From Bimastos eiseni (Eukaryota; Annelida; Clitellata; Crassiclitellata; Lumbricidae): 64,000 nucleotides of DNA. A program made the translations under genes and the position numbers. Below, piece by piece: positions 26,815 through 37,600 of this stretch. Positions within the stretch are counted from its first letter, which is position 1, and each line of letters starts with the position of its first letter. The stretch lies in assembly GCA_959347315.1 (NCBI GenBank), contig OY365814.1, positions 30,945,285 through 31,009,284 on the forward strand, in the 5' to 3' direction. The notes beneath the pieces were generated by a model. It was not told where the DNA came from, did no database searches, and worked only from the letters and a program-made list of their open reading frames with translations.

Positions 26815-29800
26815 CACACACACACATAATATATATATATGTATATATATAGGGACAATCATACACATAGTGTTATCCTACAGAAGCAGTTTAAAATCAA
26901 TGATGCTATAGTAATCATTAGCAATGACTTTCCTATTGCCTTGCCCAAGCACAGACGCCCGTTGAGAGCGCTGCTGATTCGAGCGGCACTACATAAATGC
27001 TTGATTGCATTACATTACAAATAAAAAGGTGTAAGTGCTGTAATATGCCAAGCAAATCTGTGTCGACGGCAACAGCCTCTGCTGTCGAAGGCTGTCGTTA
27101 AACTCTGGATCCAGTTAAAAATCACGTTGATTGCAGAGTAAATTTACCACAAAATACCACTCCCCTGGTTTTAATTCTTTTTAATTAAAGCCAAGGGCTA
27201 ATAATTTTGAGAATCGAGAAAAACATTTTTTAATCAAATCGAATTCCGCCGTTCCACTCATTTTCATATTGAAGCTGTGCAGGTCCCTAGCCGAGAGGGA
27301 ACAGAATGACTCATCACACTGGGATCAAATCAAGACGTGGTGGAAATGATGCTTACCTTTAGGACGAGTTCTCTCTTGTCCTGTGGGATGTCGCCATGAA
27401 GAACATGAGATTCCTGTTTGATGATTCCACTTGCCGCCAGATTGTCTGCTTCCTTCTTTGTCTCACAGAAGACGATTGCTCGACCGTGGTCTCCACTGTA
27501 CACCTGAAGCACGTTCGCGATCACCGAAGCGCGACGGAAGAAATCGCACTCGATCGCCAGATGCTACAGATAGAATTCAACCTTGCTATGTGATGATACA
27601 TTACAACTGTTGTTTGATATTACCATTTATACAAGTTCAGAAGTGCACACATGCCTCGATGATGCAATTGCAGTAGTATTGCAGAGCAATTGTGCGTTAA
27701 GGACTTGCACTAGGTTGATACACAGGAACTCCTCGGACAAGGATCGAACCCGTACTCTCCACGTTATGCGCCAACCACTCTAACCAATCGGCCACCGTGC
27801 CACACCAAGGTTATCACAATTAGGTAGGCGATCATTATCATCACTTACGGACAATGGTTTCGACAGAAATGCAAATCTAAAGCAGACTGAAAATATATCT
27901 ATGTAATTTATATAGCTCTCCTTCAAGATAACTATTCAGAGGAGCTCCTGGCCAAAGGGGAAAGTCTTGAGAAGTCTATAGAAAGACAAGACTCATGGGA
28001 GAGAATGCAGTGCCACTGTATGCAATGCACTTGTGTAAGCTACTTGCTTCAAAACTTGCTCCTGCTGCACTGCTCCGGTAAGTATAAAACTGTTTTAAAC
28101 TGTGCCACTGTTCGCACTCTGACAGTGTCAATCTCAAGCCTCGATAAAGCAGGAGAGCAACACTGATGATCATTGTTATCACACAGTGTCGTTAAACTGA
28201 AACTACTGAAAGAGGTAAGTCATAAAATGCTTTCTGTAAGAATCACACGGATTCTTTAATATCACTCAATGCAATTAAAATTACGTCATATCATCTCACA
28301 ATTTAGAATAAACAAAAGTCTGTGTAGGGATCTTGAGCAAGTCCTTCGCGCACAATTGCTCTGCAGTACAGCTGTAATTGCGCCATCAAGGCGTGTGCAC
28401 TTCTGAGAAAAAGATGTTAGAAGAAAGGCAATATAAAGTTCAAGAATAAATAAATTAAATAAATTTAAAACAAAGATAAAAATATGAAACGTCAATTGAC
28501 CTCAAAAATTTAGATTACCTCACCACATACGAAATAGGCAAAGAGCCCTCTTCCCTACCTCAACCGAGGTGGCCGTGCGGACTGCACCCTTGCCGACAAG
28601 GTCGAGCTTCTTCAGTCCAGGTCGAAGGTACTTCCTGGCCGTCTGCTGGACCCACGACGGAATCGTAGCCGAAAAGAGCAGGGTCTGTGGATTCCTACCA
28701 GTATCGCCTGGAAAAGGAAAATATTTATTTAGCAACAACACATGTATATCATTGCAAACATCTCAATGCAGCATCAGGCTTTCTCAGTCGCGGGACATAC
28801 TCCCTGGAATGGACTTCCCATAGAGCTCCATCTCCTACCTAGGAACTCCCCATCCTCACTTTACGCCTCTCGTCCATCAATTCATTTTCAAATTGTTCTT
28901 CTCAGTCACGGTTAGGCCGGAAGAGCCTCTGAGTAGACATCTCAAAGGGGCGCTATAATATATCAAGTATTTTTGATTAATTTATTGATTGATTGAACGT
29001 ATATGCTTGAAGTCTTGCACTGGCATCCTATCACTGCACATATTCACTACAAGATACTCTTTCTAGTTTCCAAAGCCAAACTATACTGTGCCCCAAGATA
29101 TCTCTCTGACTGTTAGAGGAAGCCGTTATCTGCAACTTGATCTCGTTCTTTGCGCTCTGTTGATCGTTTTGATCTTTTTGTTCCTGGGACTAAGACTGCC
29201 TTCGCCCAACACCGGGCGCTTGCTGTTGTGGGTCCATCTACCTGGAATGACCTTCCTCTGTCACCAAGATCTCTAAACCAATGACCGGATTCTATCCATC
29301 GGCTTCACACTATTTAAAGACGTTACTTTTTCTGTGCTGAATAGTTATTATGTGAAAGGTGCTATATAAATCTAAAGATGCATATCGCACAGCAACATTT
29401 GAACACCCAACACACGATAGCAAGTCCAGTAAGCTAACCACTACACCATCTGAACCTTACAATTAAAGTTAGCAGAGCAGTCTCACCAGAAACGTATCTC
29501 TCCTTGAGTATCGCATCCACCGAATCCGCAAATCCCATGTCTAGCATTCGATCTACTTCATCCAGTACGACGTGATCCAGGGACTTCAGGCTCAGCGTAC
29601 GGCGCTCCAGGAAATCCTGGATCCGACCGGGAGTCCCAACGAGGACATCAATTCCAGAGCGGATTTTGGCTTCTGTTGGAATGAAAATGGAAAGCGAAAT
29701 GAGGTCAAGTAAAACTGAAGAACAGAATATCTATTTGATGCCACACTCATACAAAACATTGTTTTCACCAGAAACACTTAACCATTCATGAATTTTACAG

Positions 29801-32800
29801 AAACCTTTAAAATGGTACCAGATCTTTTTCCTTCAACATCAATATAGTCAATCAATCAATTACTCAATCAGTCACTTATCCAACCTTCCTTTCACCCATC
29901 CTTACAACCACCTGTCCATCCCTCTTTTCTTTCATAAATCCATCTTTCCCTTAACCCCTTCTCCATTCATATACCCCATCCTCTTTGTACCCATCCATCC
30001 ATACTTTAAATCATCCATCCATCCCTCCTTCCTTTCACCCATCCACCTATCCCGTTTTCCTTCCTCTCATCCATCCTTCCTTCCTTTCACCTCTCCTTCC
30101 ATTTATCCATCCATAATTTCACCTCTCCATCTATCCCTCCTTCCTTTCCTTTCATCCATCCATACCTTCACGCATTCCTCCCTCCTTCCTTTCACTTATC
30201 CATCCATAGTTTCACCCATTCATCCATCCACAGCAGGCCCTATATCAAAGAGACGTACCCTGAGGTCCAGCTGGCGCTCCTCCATACACACAGGCCACAG
30301 ACAGCCTTCCACTCAGCGATTCAATCACTTCAGACACTTGCCGCGCGAGTTCACGAGTCGGAGCCATAACCAACAACTACAACATCAACAACCATCCAAC
30401 GCCTTCACATGACCCAAACAAAACAATGTGAATGAACGCCTCTCTACATAACATGTGAACAAAGAAACCCATCAACAATGGAGTAAAAAGTACAGGTCCC
30501 ACAAAGAACCTGGGTGGGTATCTGAGCTCACACTTCACACCCATGACTGCCTGTTGGTTAGCCTAATGGAGTGTACGCTTTGTCATACACCTGTACCAGT
30601 CTCAAGCAATGTTCCCTCTAAGCTGTGCACCGTGGAGCCAGCGCACACAAGAATTTAGTGTGCGCAAAATTTATTTTTATATGAACTACGTAAATCGAGT
30701 CTCCTAGCCAGATGTGGCCTATCTTACCCCAGAAACTGTGGTTCCTTGGCTGATACAGCTCCTTATTTATCTTAATACAATGGACTTACTTTCTTAAGTT
30801 ATCAGAACTTACAGACCTTTAGATATGATCTTAATTAACTATCATTACATTCAGCTTGGACCTGCGCACAGAAGTTTGAGCCATATATAAAACGTAAAAC
30901 AAAGAACATTTCTTGTGCACACCATTACCAAAATATTAGGAAGAAACTGGTCCCAATACTGGACAAAGGAGGAGGGCAACGCTAATGATATCTGTTATTA
31001 CATGGTGTAGCTCAACTGAAACAAGAACACTTAATAAAAAGTAATAACAAACAAATGATAATTGTCATGATTGTCAAAATCTAGTGAATTCATTACCTGC
31101 GGAGATCGTCCGTGCGTATTCTTCATGGTCTGGTGAAGTCTCTCAATTAAGGGAATGCCATACGAAAGCTGGAACACGACATCAAATATATTAGCCATTA
31201 CATTTCTGGACTAGGTTGTCTAGCAACTCCCGTAATGAACTTCTTGGTCTTTTCATTGAAATTCACTTTTCCCGCAAATGGCGCTATATAAATGAATGAA
31301 TAAGCTGAATCTTAAAATGAGAGAATGGCACAGAGGTAGCGATATACAGTATGGTAAAGGTTTAGTTGTGAGACACCCCCAGCAATAATTTAAACATTCA
31401 GCTGTTTATGCCTCAAAATGGAACCTTCATTGAAATACCCTAATGCTCATTTATATCCACTCTCATCTCTGCTTTGTCACCTGTCCCCAATCGGCTTCCA
31501 ACACAGTGGGTATGCATCTGCGCTGCTTTGAGATGGTCCCCACTGTAAAAGGACATTGAGCAAGTCCATCACAGCTCAGTGACACTAATATTCTGTTGTA
31601 ATGTCGTGTGCAAACATTGGAACCACTGAAGGATGGCAATCTCAAATACACTTGCATTACATGATATAAATACCAAGGTAAAATCTGGCCATTGTGCAAA
31701 ATATGAGCCACAGCTTTTAAGGTAACTACCCAAAAGCGCTCCCAACTTCAGCCCGGACAAAAAGGCAAGTTTAATAAGTAATTATTGCTAGAATATGAGT
31801 CAGTGTTCTACAACAGAAAGAAAGACATTTCGAAATAAAGTGTTAATAACTAAAACATTATATTTCCGACTTAAAAATAAGTGAAAAAAACGAGCGCTCA
31901 CGGTTTTTCCAGATCCGGTCCCTAAAAAAGAACAATTTAAATAGTAAATCTGCTTGTAAATTTTCATAAACCTAAAGCATATAATTGAAAATGATTTAAT
32001 CAAATGAACAATTTCTGCTGCTATGAGCCACAGTCAGAGAAGAAAGCAAAGAGAACTTATAGGAAACAGAAATTAACAATATATAATGTAATCAAAACAA
32101 TGAACTAGCCAAATTGCAGTTAACAGAAATTAACAATACTGCAATTGAAACAAGAAGAAACAGAAAAATATAGGAAGAGATAACACCTGGGATGAATAAA
32201 CTCACTTGCTTGCACAATGACGTCATGGCCGTCGAAGATGGGATTGAATGTACTTGTCTGTACTGGGAATAAAAACCCTATGCCTTTTGCTGAAAAAAAC
32301 ACACAAAACTTAATAGTTTTGGGAAATTTCATCTAACTGAGATTACATTTAAAAGATAAACACCACAGGGACTGTAAATAAAAATGTAACTTATACCTAT
32401 AAACATTTTTTCTGACTGGTGGAAAAAATAATTAACTTGTTTAAATAAACCTCAAGCCACTGTGTAGCAAGTGACCTTGGACAAGTTGCTCATTCATAAT
32501 TATCTATGAGGAAGGCAACAGGAAATCGCCTCACTCCTCTCATCCCTGGGTGGTATAAAAGCAAATGGACCGGCCTTTGGACGGCGAATTCATAGTCGTT
32601 GTCATCATCCTCGCCATCAAATGGTAAACCCAAAAAGATTAACAATGAGACAGCATTAAATTACATTATTGGATTGTACTGCCACCTCCCAAGGAGATAT
32701 TCACATTTCCACCTAATTTACAAGGGCTAGGCCTTTCGTAATGGCTACTTTGGTATCTATTGGTGCCAAGAATTGAAACTAATTAGCAACCAGAGCGCAG

Positions 32801-34142
32801 AACTGTACAAGATGACCATTGTTCAGCAGTGCATATACACATTTGATCAATTATACAATAAAGTCAAGGGAACCAGCTAACACAAAGGAGCACAGTGGAA
32901 AAAAAATGCAGGTAGATCAAGATCAGAAAATATTAAATATGTCATGTAAGAATGCAATGTAATGGCTCAAATCTAAAGTTACATGGCTAATCTTTCGTAA
33001 TGCCAAAAACCGGACGTTAGTTAATGCCAACCTTTCAGACGGTCGGCCAAGTCCTCTGAGATTTTAAAGCGTTGGAAATTTCCAAGGACCTCATCAGGAA
33101 CGTCTGCGCTCTCACTCCACTCTCCTAGCTCCAGACAGTCATTCTCTGCATCAATATGTGGGACACGCTGTTGGCTGCGATGCTGGGCTGACCTCTACAA
33201 GGCAATAAAGTGCAATTGCTGATGCGAGAAACAGCAAGTTTGTGAAAGAGGCGTCTCCCTGTGTTTCGACCCAAATCTGACCCATTTACCCACCTCATCA
33301 ACTCAGTTTGTGCTTATTCTTGATAACCTAGGTGGATTACTCACGATTTGAAGAATATAATGCATTGATTCACCAACTGTATTGAGTAAATGTGTGAAAA
33401 TGTGTGATATTTACTTTTCCCCGTGTTTTGACATAAATCTTACCCACTTACCCAACTCAATAAAATATTTTCTTCTGATAACCTAGGTGGATTACTCATG
33501 TTGGGAAGAAAAAAACTCACAATAATCAATAATAGTGAGATGATGTGCGAAAATTGCTTTGCCCTCTGATTCTACTAAAATCTGACCCACTTACCCACCT
33601 CATTAAATCAGTTTGTGATTATTTTCCCAAAGTCTAGGTGGATATCTGTTGATTGGTGGTGGTTTTGTTAGCACAAAGAGTGCAGAAATGTGAAATTCTT
33701 AACAGTTTAATATATGAATTCCACATGCGGCTTGCCATACAGAAAATCCAACATCCGAATGTCACTATCAAACCAACTTGACGGTGGCATCAAATTTCCA
33801 AATGCAATACAACTGTTACCACAAAGAAAGTGGATCTATCAAATTAACTACCGTAGCATATGAAGAGCCGCTTCTGTTTTGATAGTAAGTTTCGTCGGCA
33901 CTGCCTTCTGCCAAATCGGGAACAAGCTGTTGACTATCGTGAACAGTTCGTGTTTGGTATCTGAGGCAATCGCTCGCAACAACACGTGGGGTCAGACCTC
34001 CAACGGCAACCGCTTGTCTTGCGCTAAACACCGTAGGGCTCGTATACCGGTTTCGCAGCACGACATGTCGCACTAATTCAACGGAGCGATTAATGTGTTT
34101 TATATAACCAATAAAAGCGGAGCTGAAATGTGGCTTAAACAT
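23279..34142 (-). CDS. DDX21/DDX50-type DEAD-box RNA helicase with GUCT domain, mitochondrial-like N-terminus
   Basis: ATP-dependent RNA helicase of the nucleolar RNA helicase II family. Fifteen exons, given high to low: 34142-33852, 33194-33032, 32289-32206, 31921-31902, 31168-31097, 30377-30259, 29672-29487, 28707-28559, 27563-27357, 26694-26590, 26262-26143, 25432-25359, 24923-24764, 24284-24150, 23641-23279. Phases agree and give about 748 residues, like human DDX50 (737). Visible motifs are Q (GFLFPVQ, ~156), I (ARTGSGKT, ~179), Ia (PTRELA, ~216), Ib (TPGR), II (DEVD, ~287), III (SAT, ~324), V ([10 protein letters not shown]) and VI ([11 protein letters not shown], ~472). The GUCT domain follows at ~530-660 and then an R/S/N-rich tail. 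Residues 1-60 are basic with few acids, unlike the lysine-rich start of vertebrate DDX21. Exon 6 has one extra base. An alternative ATG is at 34217. Confidence 0.92.
26779..26826. repeat. (CA)n microsatellite
   Basis: An almost perfect CA run of about 48 bases with one G interruption, followed by an AT run. It lies in a helicase intron. Confidence 0.9.
27640..27805 (-). repeat. tRNA-derived SINE, family 1
   Basis: On the minus strand it starts GTGGCCGATTGGTTAGAG, with A-box- and B-box-like blocks. It continues to the body GAGCAATTGTGC... and ends in GAAGTGC-like bases (GCACACTTC in reverse). The same order occurs at 38330-38520 (-) and 47425-47590 (+), with body-only copies at 28318-28412 (+) and 56452-56530 (+). 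Confidence 0.7.
28095..28196 (-). repeat. Copy of the ~100-bp interspersed family (family 2)
   Basis: Reverse-complement words GTTTAACGACACTGTGTGAT, CTCCTGCTTTATC and GCACTCTGA... match the family seen at 35822, 37170, 37290 and 57112 (+) and at 30946 and 59087 (-). It also matches the 87-bp array at 61142. Confidence 0.65.
28318..28412 (+). repeat. Truncated SINE, family 1
   Basis: Only the body is present: GATCTTGAGCAAGTCC, the CACAATTGCTCTGCAGTACA stretch, then GGCGTGTGCACTTCTGAG. The tRNA-like head is missing. Confidence 0.65.
28775..28990 (+). mobile_element. CR1/L2-type LINE 3' end
   Basis: Degenerate coding tail (a TPWNGLP-like passage, then a phenylalanine-leucine-rich stretch) followed by the common 3' tail AGAGCCTCTGAGTAGACATC and GGGGCGCTATAA. 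It lies in a helicase intron. Confidence 0.6.
29010..29375 (+). mobile_element. CR1/L2-type LINE 3' fragment
   Basis: The plus strand reads [20 protein letters not shown], then [15 protein letters not shown], then a PSSVTKI...[13 protein letters not shown] end. This is the conserved tail LHWLPI..RI.YK.LLL.YK...APRYLSDL..LKTHLF of CR1/L2 LINE proteins. The end GCTATATAAATCT is the family tail. Stops are present, so it is dead. Confidence 0.75.
29860..30235. repeat. CCAT/CCTT-rich simple repeat
   Basis: Irregular runs of CCATCCATC and CCTTCCTTTCA fill a helicase intron just before exon 6. Confidence 0.8.
30360..30362 (-). other. Apparent single-base insertion in helicase exon 6
   Basis: The minus strand reads GTTATGGCTCCCGACTCGTGA. 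With three Cs the frame stops at TGA within three codons. With two Cs it reads [13 protein letters not shown], the conserved motif Ia, and the exon then also ends in the phase that exon 7 needs. All other exons are open. An assembly or sequencing error is most likely; a real null allele cannot be excluded. Confidence 0.85.
30607..30948 (+). mobile_element. hAT-type MITE, copy 1 (right end decayed)
   Basis: It starts CAATGTTCCCTCTAAGCTGTGC, a well-known hAT terminal type. It aligns through its length with the reverse complement of 59990-60318; shared words are GAGTCTCCTAGCC, AACTATCAT...CATTCAGCTTG and GCGCACAGAAG. The right terminal repeat has decayed. Confidence 0.65.
30946..31025 (-). repeat. 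Copy of interspersed family 2
   Basis: It reads GTTTCAGTTGAGCTACACCA in reverse, with GTTGCCCTCCTCCTTTGTCCA, matching the family core. Confidence 0.55.
31902..31921 (-). other. 20-nt microexon encoding the Walker A motif
   Basis: An AG acceptor (plus 31922-31923) and a GTGAGC donor (plus 31896-31901) bracket 20 bases. With the last base of the previous exon they encode RTGSGKT. Without this exon the helicase has no ATP-binding P-loop and the frame shifts. Confidence 0.9.
33248..33660. repeat. Three tandem units of about 150 bp in helicase intron 1
   Basis: Units starting near 33255, 33415 and 33560 share ATCTGACCCA-TTACCCACCTCA and CCTAGGTGGATTACTCA-like blocks in the same order. They have diverged by substitutions and indels. 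Confidence 0.65.
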
Positions 34143-34665
34143 TTTAGAAAATGTACAAAGTCGTCCTTCGTTTTCTACAGATGACTTCTGCGGCAACGCT
34201 GGTTCTCTACTACGCAAACAGAAATTTATGTTGTCAGACTAATATGCATTAGAGCGTCTTCGTCGTTAGCCTCCTTTCGGTGATATCTTGTCGTAAAACG
34301 AAATAAATAATGAGCTCAAAAACTCTTAGCTGCTTAGATTTATCTTAAATCAAACTCTTAACTATTGGTAAATTGTCAGCATCATTTAAATTGTAGGGCA
34401 CGACAACCGATCTATTAGAGCGTTCGGCTTTGATCGTAGCGTCAAAACATCACCTCCCACCACAGTTGCCAAAGCTGGAAAAAACCAATAGCCTCTCGTA
34501 AATAGATTGAATCAGAAAATCTAAATTGGTCTTTGATTGTTATCTATATATTGCTGCAAGAAAGAGTAAATAACAGCGAGATACTTCGCACAATTTCAGC
34601 TGCTGACAACTACTCGTTTTTAGGCTGTGACAGCAGACGTGAACTAGCAAACATAAATAAACAAG
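34143..34665. promoter_or_regulatory. Shared upstream region of the helicase and TRAPPC5 genes
   Basis: The two genes point away from each other with 523 bases between their start codons. No other feature is visible, so a bidirectional promoter is likely. The TRAPPC5 start is AAACAAGATGGCG, which resembles the AAGATGGCG element often found at starts of housekeeping genes. No CpG-rich core or TATA box stands out. Confidence 0.45.
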
Positions 34666-37600
34666 ATGGCGTCGACTAGTAAACGAGAAGTCAAGTCAAA
34701 TATTCTTGAAAAGCCTTTAAGTCGTGGGAAATCAGAAGTAATTTCTTACTTTTCACGTTGCTTGAGATTGCAGCTGTATTTTGCACTCATATGGAATCTT
34801 TATTTTTTATATTTAAAATATCCTACACCTAATATTAGGGAGAATTCTCGTGTAGTGGATCGAGAACAAGTGCTGTGCAACGTAGGGTAAAGTGGCGTAA
34901 TGTAAATTATATTCATTGCAGCTGTTTCTGATGTAGATAAGCTGGTATACACGAAGACTGAGTGTCTCCATATGCGAAAAATATGGCCGCCTCTGACATC
35001 GCTCAAATAGAGCGCTGCTGCCTACCGGATGGGATTATAAATTATAGCACGATTTTATGCAGGGATGAGTGAATTTAATTAGACTGGTTTGTTTTGTGGT
35101 AATTTAGATAAATGTCAGCACCTTCGCCCTTCTGTTTTCGGAGATGGTTCAGTATTGCCAGAACAGAGTCAGCACTGTTCCAGAATTGCAGAGCAAGTAA
35201 GCTTCAAATAAAGTGCTCAATAGTCAATAAAGTCAGTAGAAACTAATCCTATGCTGGTCATTTAACTGACCGTACGGGTCATTTAACCGATCCTACATTT
35301 GTAATTTTTAACTGATCATAAACTGGTCATTTAGCTTGTCATATGCTGGTCATTTAACTTATCCTAAACTGGTCATTTAACCTATCCTAAACAGTCACTT
35401 TTTTACTGATCCTAAACTGATTGTTAAACTGGTCATTTTTCATGAGCATGCCTCAAATTTCGGTATATTTTTGAGCTTTAGTGCAGCCTTGTTATGATAT
35501 AATAATACAACTGTACTACTTTGATAATGATCTCCTTTCAAAGTTCAGAAATATGTACTCAGAAGCCATTAAGAGCCATTGGCTGACTGGAAGAGGTAGG
35601 TTTTCAGTTTAGTTCGAAGAGCTGTCTCACAAAGAGAGTTGTGAACATGAGGAGGTAGAGAGCTCCAGATGGCAACAGCGAATGAACTGCCGGTCGAGGA
35701 CAAGATGTGTACTAGGAACAGCATACTTTCCAGCAGATGATGCAAGAAGAAAAGATGGCCCATTAACATCGCTTCAACGTGCATGCACCTAATTTTAATA
35801 CGCGTTCACATCATAAGCAACATCAGGTGGTGGTAGTTGCAGTTTAATGACACTGTGTGATAACAAGCAGCCTTAGCGTTGCCCTCTTCCTTTATCCAGG
35901 CTTGGGACTGGCACTATCATATTGCAAAGAGTGGCAGAGTTCAAGTATCAAGTATAGTACATTAATTAATTTTATTTTCTCTATAATAACTGACAGGTAC
36001 ATAATATGATATATTGACATATATCTCGGGTCTCATCATAGGAAGGTCAGGCTAATGTCATCACTGGGGTTGGTCTAGGAGCGCCTCTGAGTAGGTTGCC
36101 TTAAAGGGGTGCTATATAAGTCCCATGAATGAATGAATGAATAGTGTTGAATGTTAATTGCATTCATTTCTATTACATTACATTGTAGGTTGTCTGAGCT
36201 GGGGCAACACGTTGGTGCTCGCATCTTGGATGTTCTTGTCGTCCGCGAGCGTTCGTATAAACGAGAAGTAAAGCTTCTCAACATTCTTCTCTTTGTCAAG
36301 TCGAACGTTTGGAAGGTATGCCGGTGTCTGCATCCAGAATCTATGGCAGCTTCTCTAGTGAATGAGTCTTTGTGGTTCTTGGATCTTATTGTTGCAATTC
36401 TCTCCCTATGTCTGTTTGTTCTGCTCTCTCTCTCTCTCTGTATCTGACCGTTCTGGTAGCTCTATGATATTATTGTTTGTGACTCAACCTTCAAGTTTTT
36501 ACAAGTCCCTCAAGTCTCTTTTTCTTTATTCGTGGCTGGGCTGGGAGCGCTACTGAGCAGGTTTATTGAAGGAGTGCTATATAAATTCTCAGAATGAATG
36601 AATTGTCCATTCTGCTCTCTCAATGTCTGTTCATTCTGCTAACTCTCTCTCTGTCTTTCTGTTCTGCTAGCTCTCTCTCCCTGTATCTCTCTGTTCTTCT
36701 TACTCTCTCTCTGTCTCTCCCTCCCTCCTTCTCTCTCATTCTCTTTTTCTCTCTCTCTCTCTCTCTCTGTCTGTCTGTCCGTTCTGCTGTCCATTCTCAG
36801 CACAGAAGCCCAGGGAGGAAAATAAAAGCCTTTATAGAGATGGAGAGAAGCCAGTTATTCATTTAGCCTTTAGTGATGGAGCAAGGCCATTCCAGGCAGA
36901 TGAACCCACAACAGCAACTGTAAGAGACACTTCAGAAGTTGTCGAGAACCAATAATACCTTACGATACATTTCTTTAGATTGCATTCCATCATTTGGTTT
37001 GATCAGTTGGAATGTTCATGCTGGTATGTGGCTTTCTTGTAGAGTTTATTTGGGAAGGAGGCAGACAAACTGGAGCATGCCAATGACGACGAGAAGATCT
37101 GTATCCTTTGTTACGTTGTGCATACTACAACAGAACTTTTGGACACAATACTAATACACAAAAGCCTTAATAGTAGTAGCTTCAGTTTAGCAACACCATG
37201 TGTTAACAAAGATCAATAGCAGAACCTTCCTTCTTTACTCAGGCTTGGGACTGGCACTGTCAGAGTGCAAGCAGTGGGTGAGTTTAAATAGTAGCAGTTG
37301 CAGTTTAATGACACTGTGTGATAGCACAAATCACTAGTGTTGCCCTCCTCCTTAGTCAAGGTTTGGGAGTGGCACTTTCAGAGTGCAAGCAGTGGCAGCG
37401 TTGGATGGTAATAGTATTAGTAGTTTCGTGGATCTCTAGAGTCTCTAATGGTACAGCGTAATCTGGTGCTCCCAGTGTGAAAAGCCCCAAGGGAAGGACA
37501 AGAAAAGTCTTAAGAGTACAGACAGAGAAGAAGTACCCCCGGTTGAGATCATTGAGCGAATCTTAGAGGGAATATCGTTCCAAAGCAAAGCGCCAACAGA

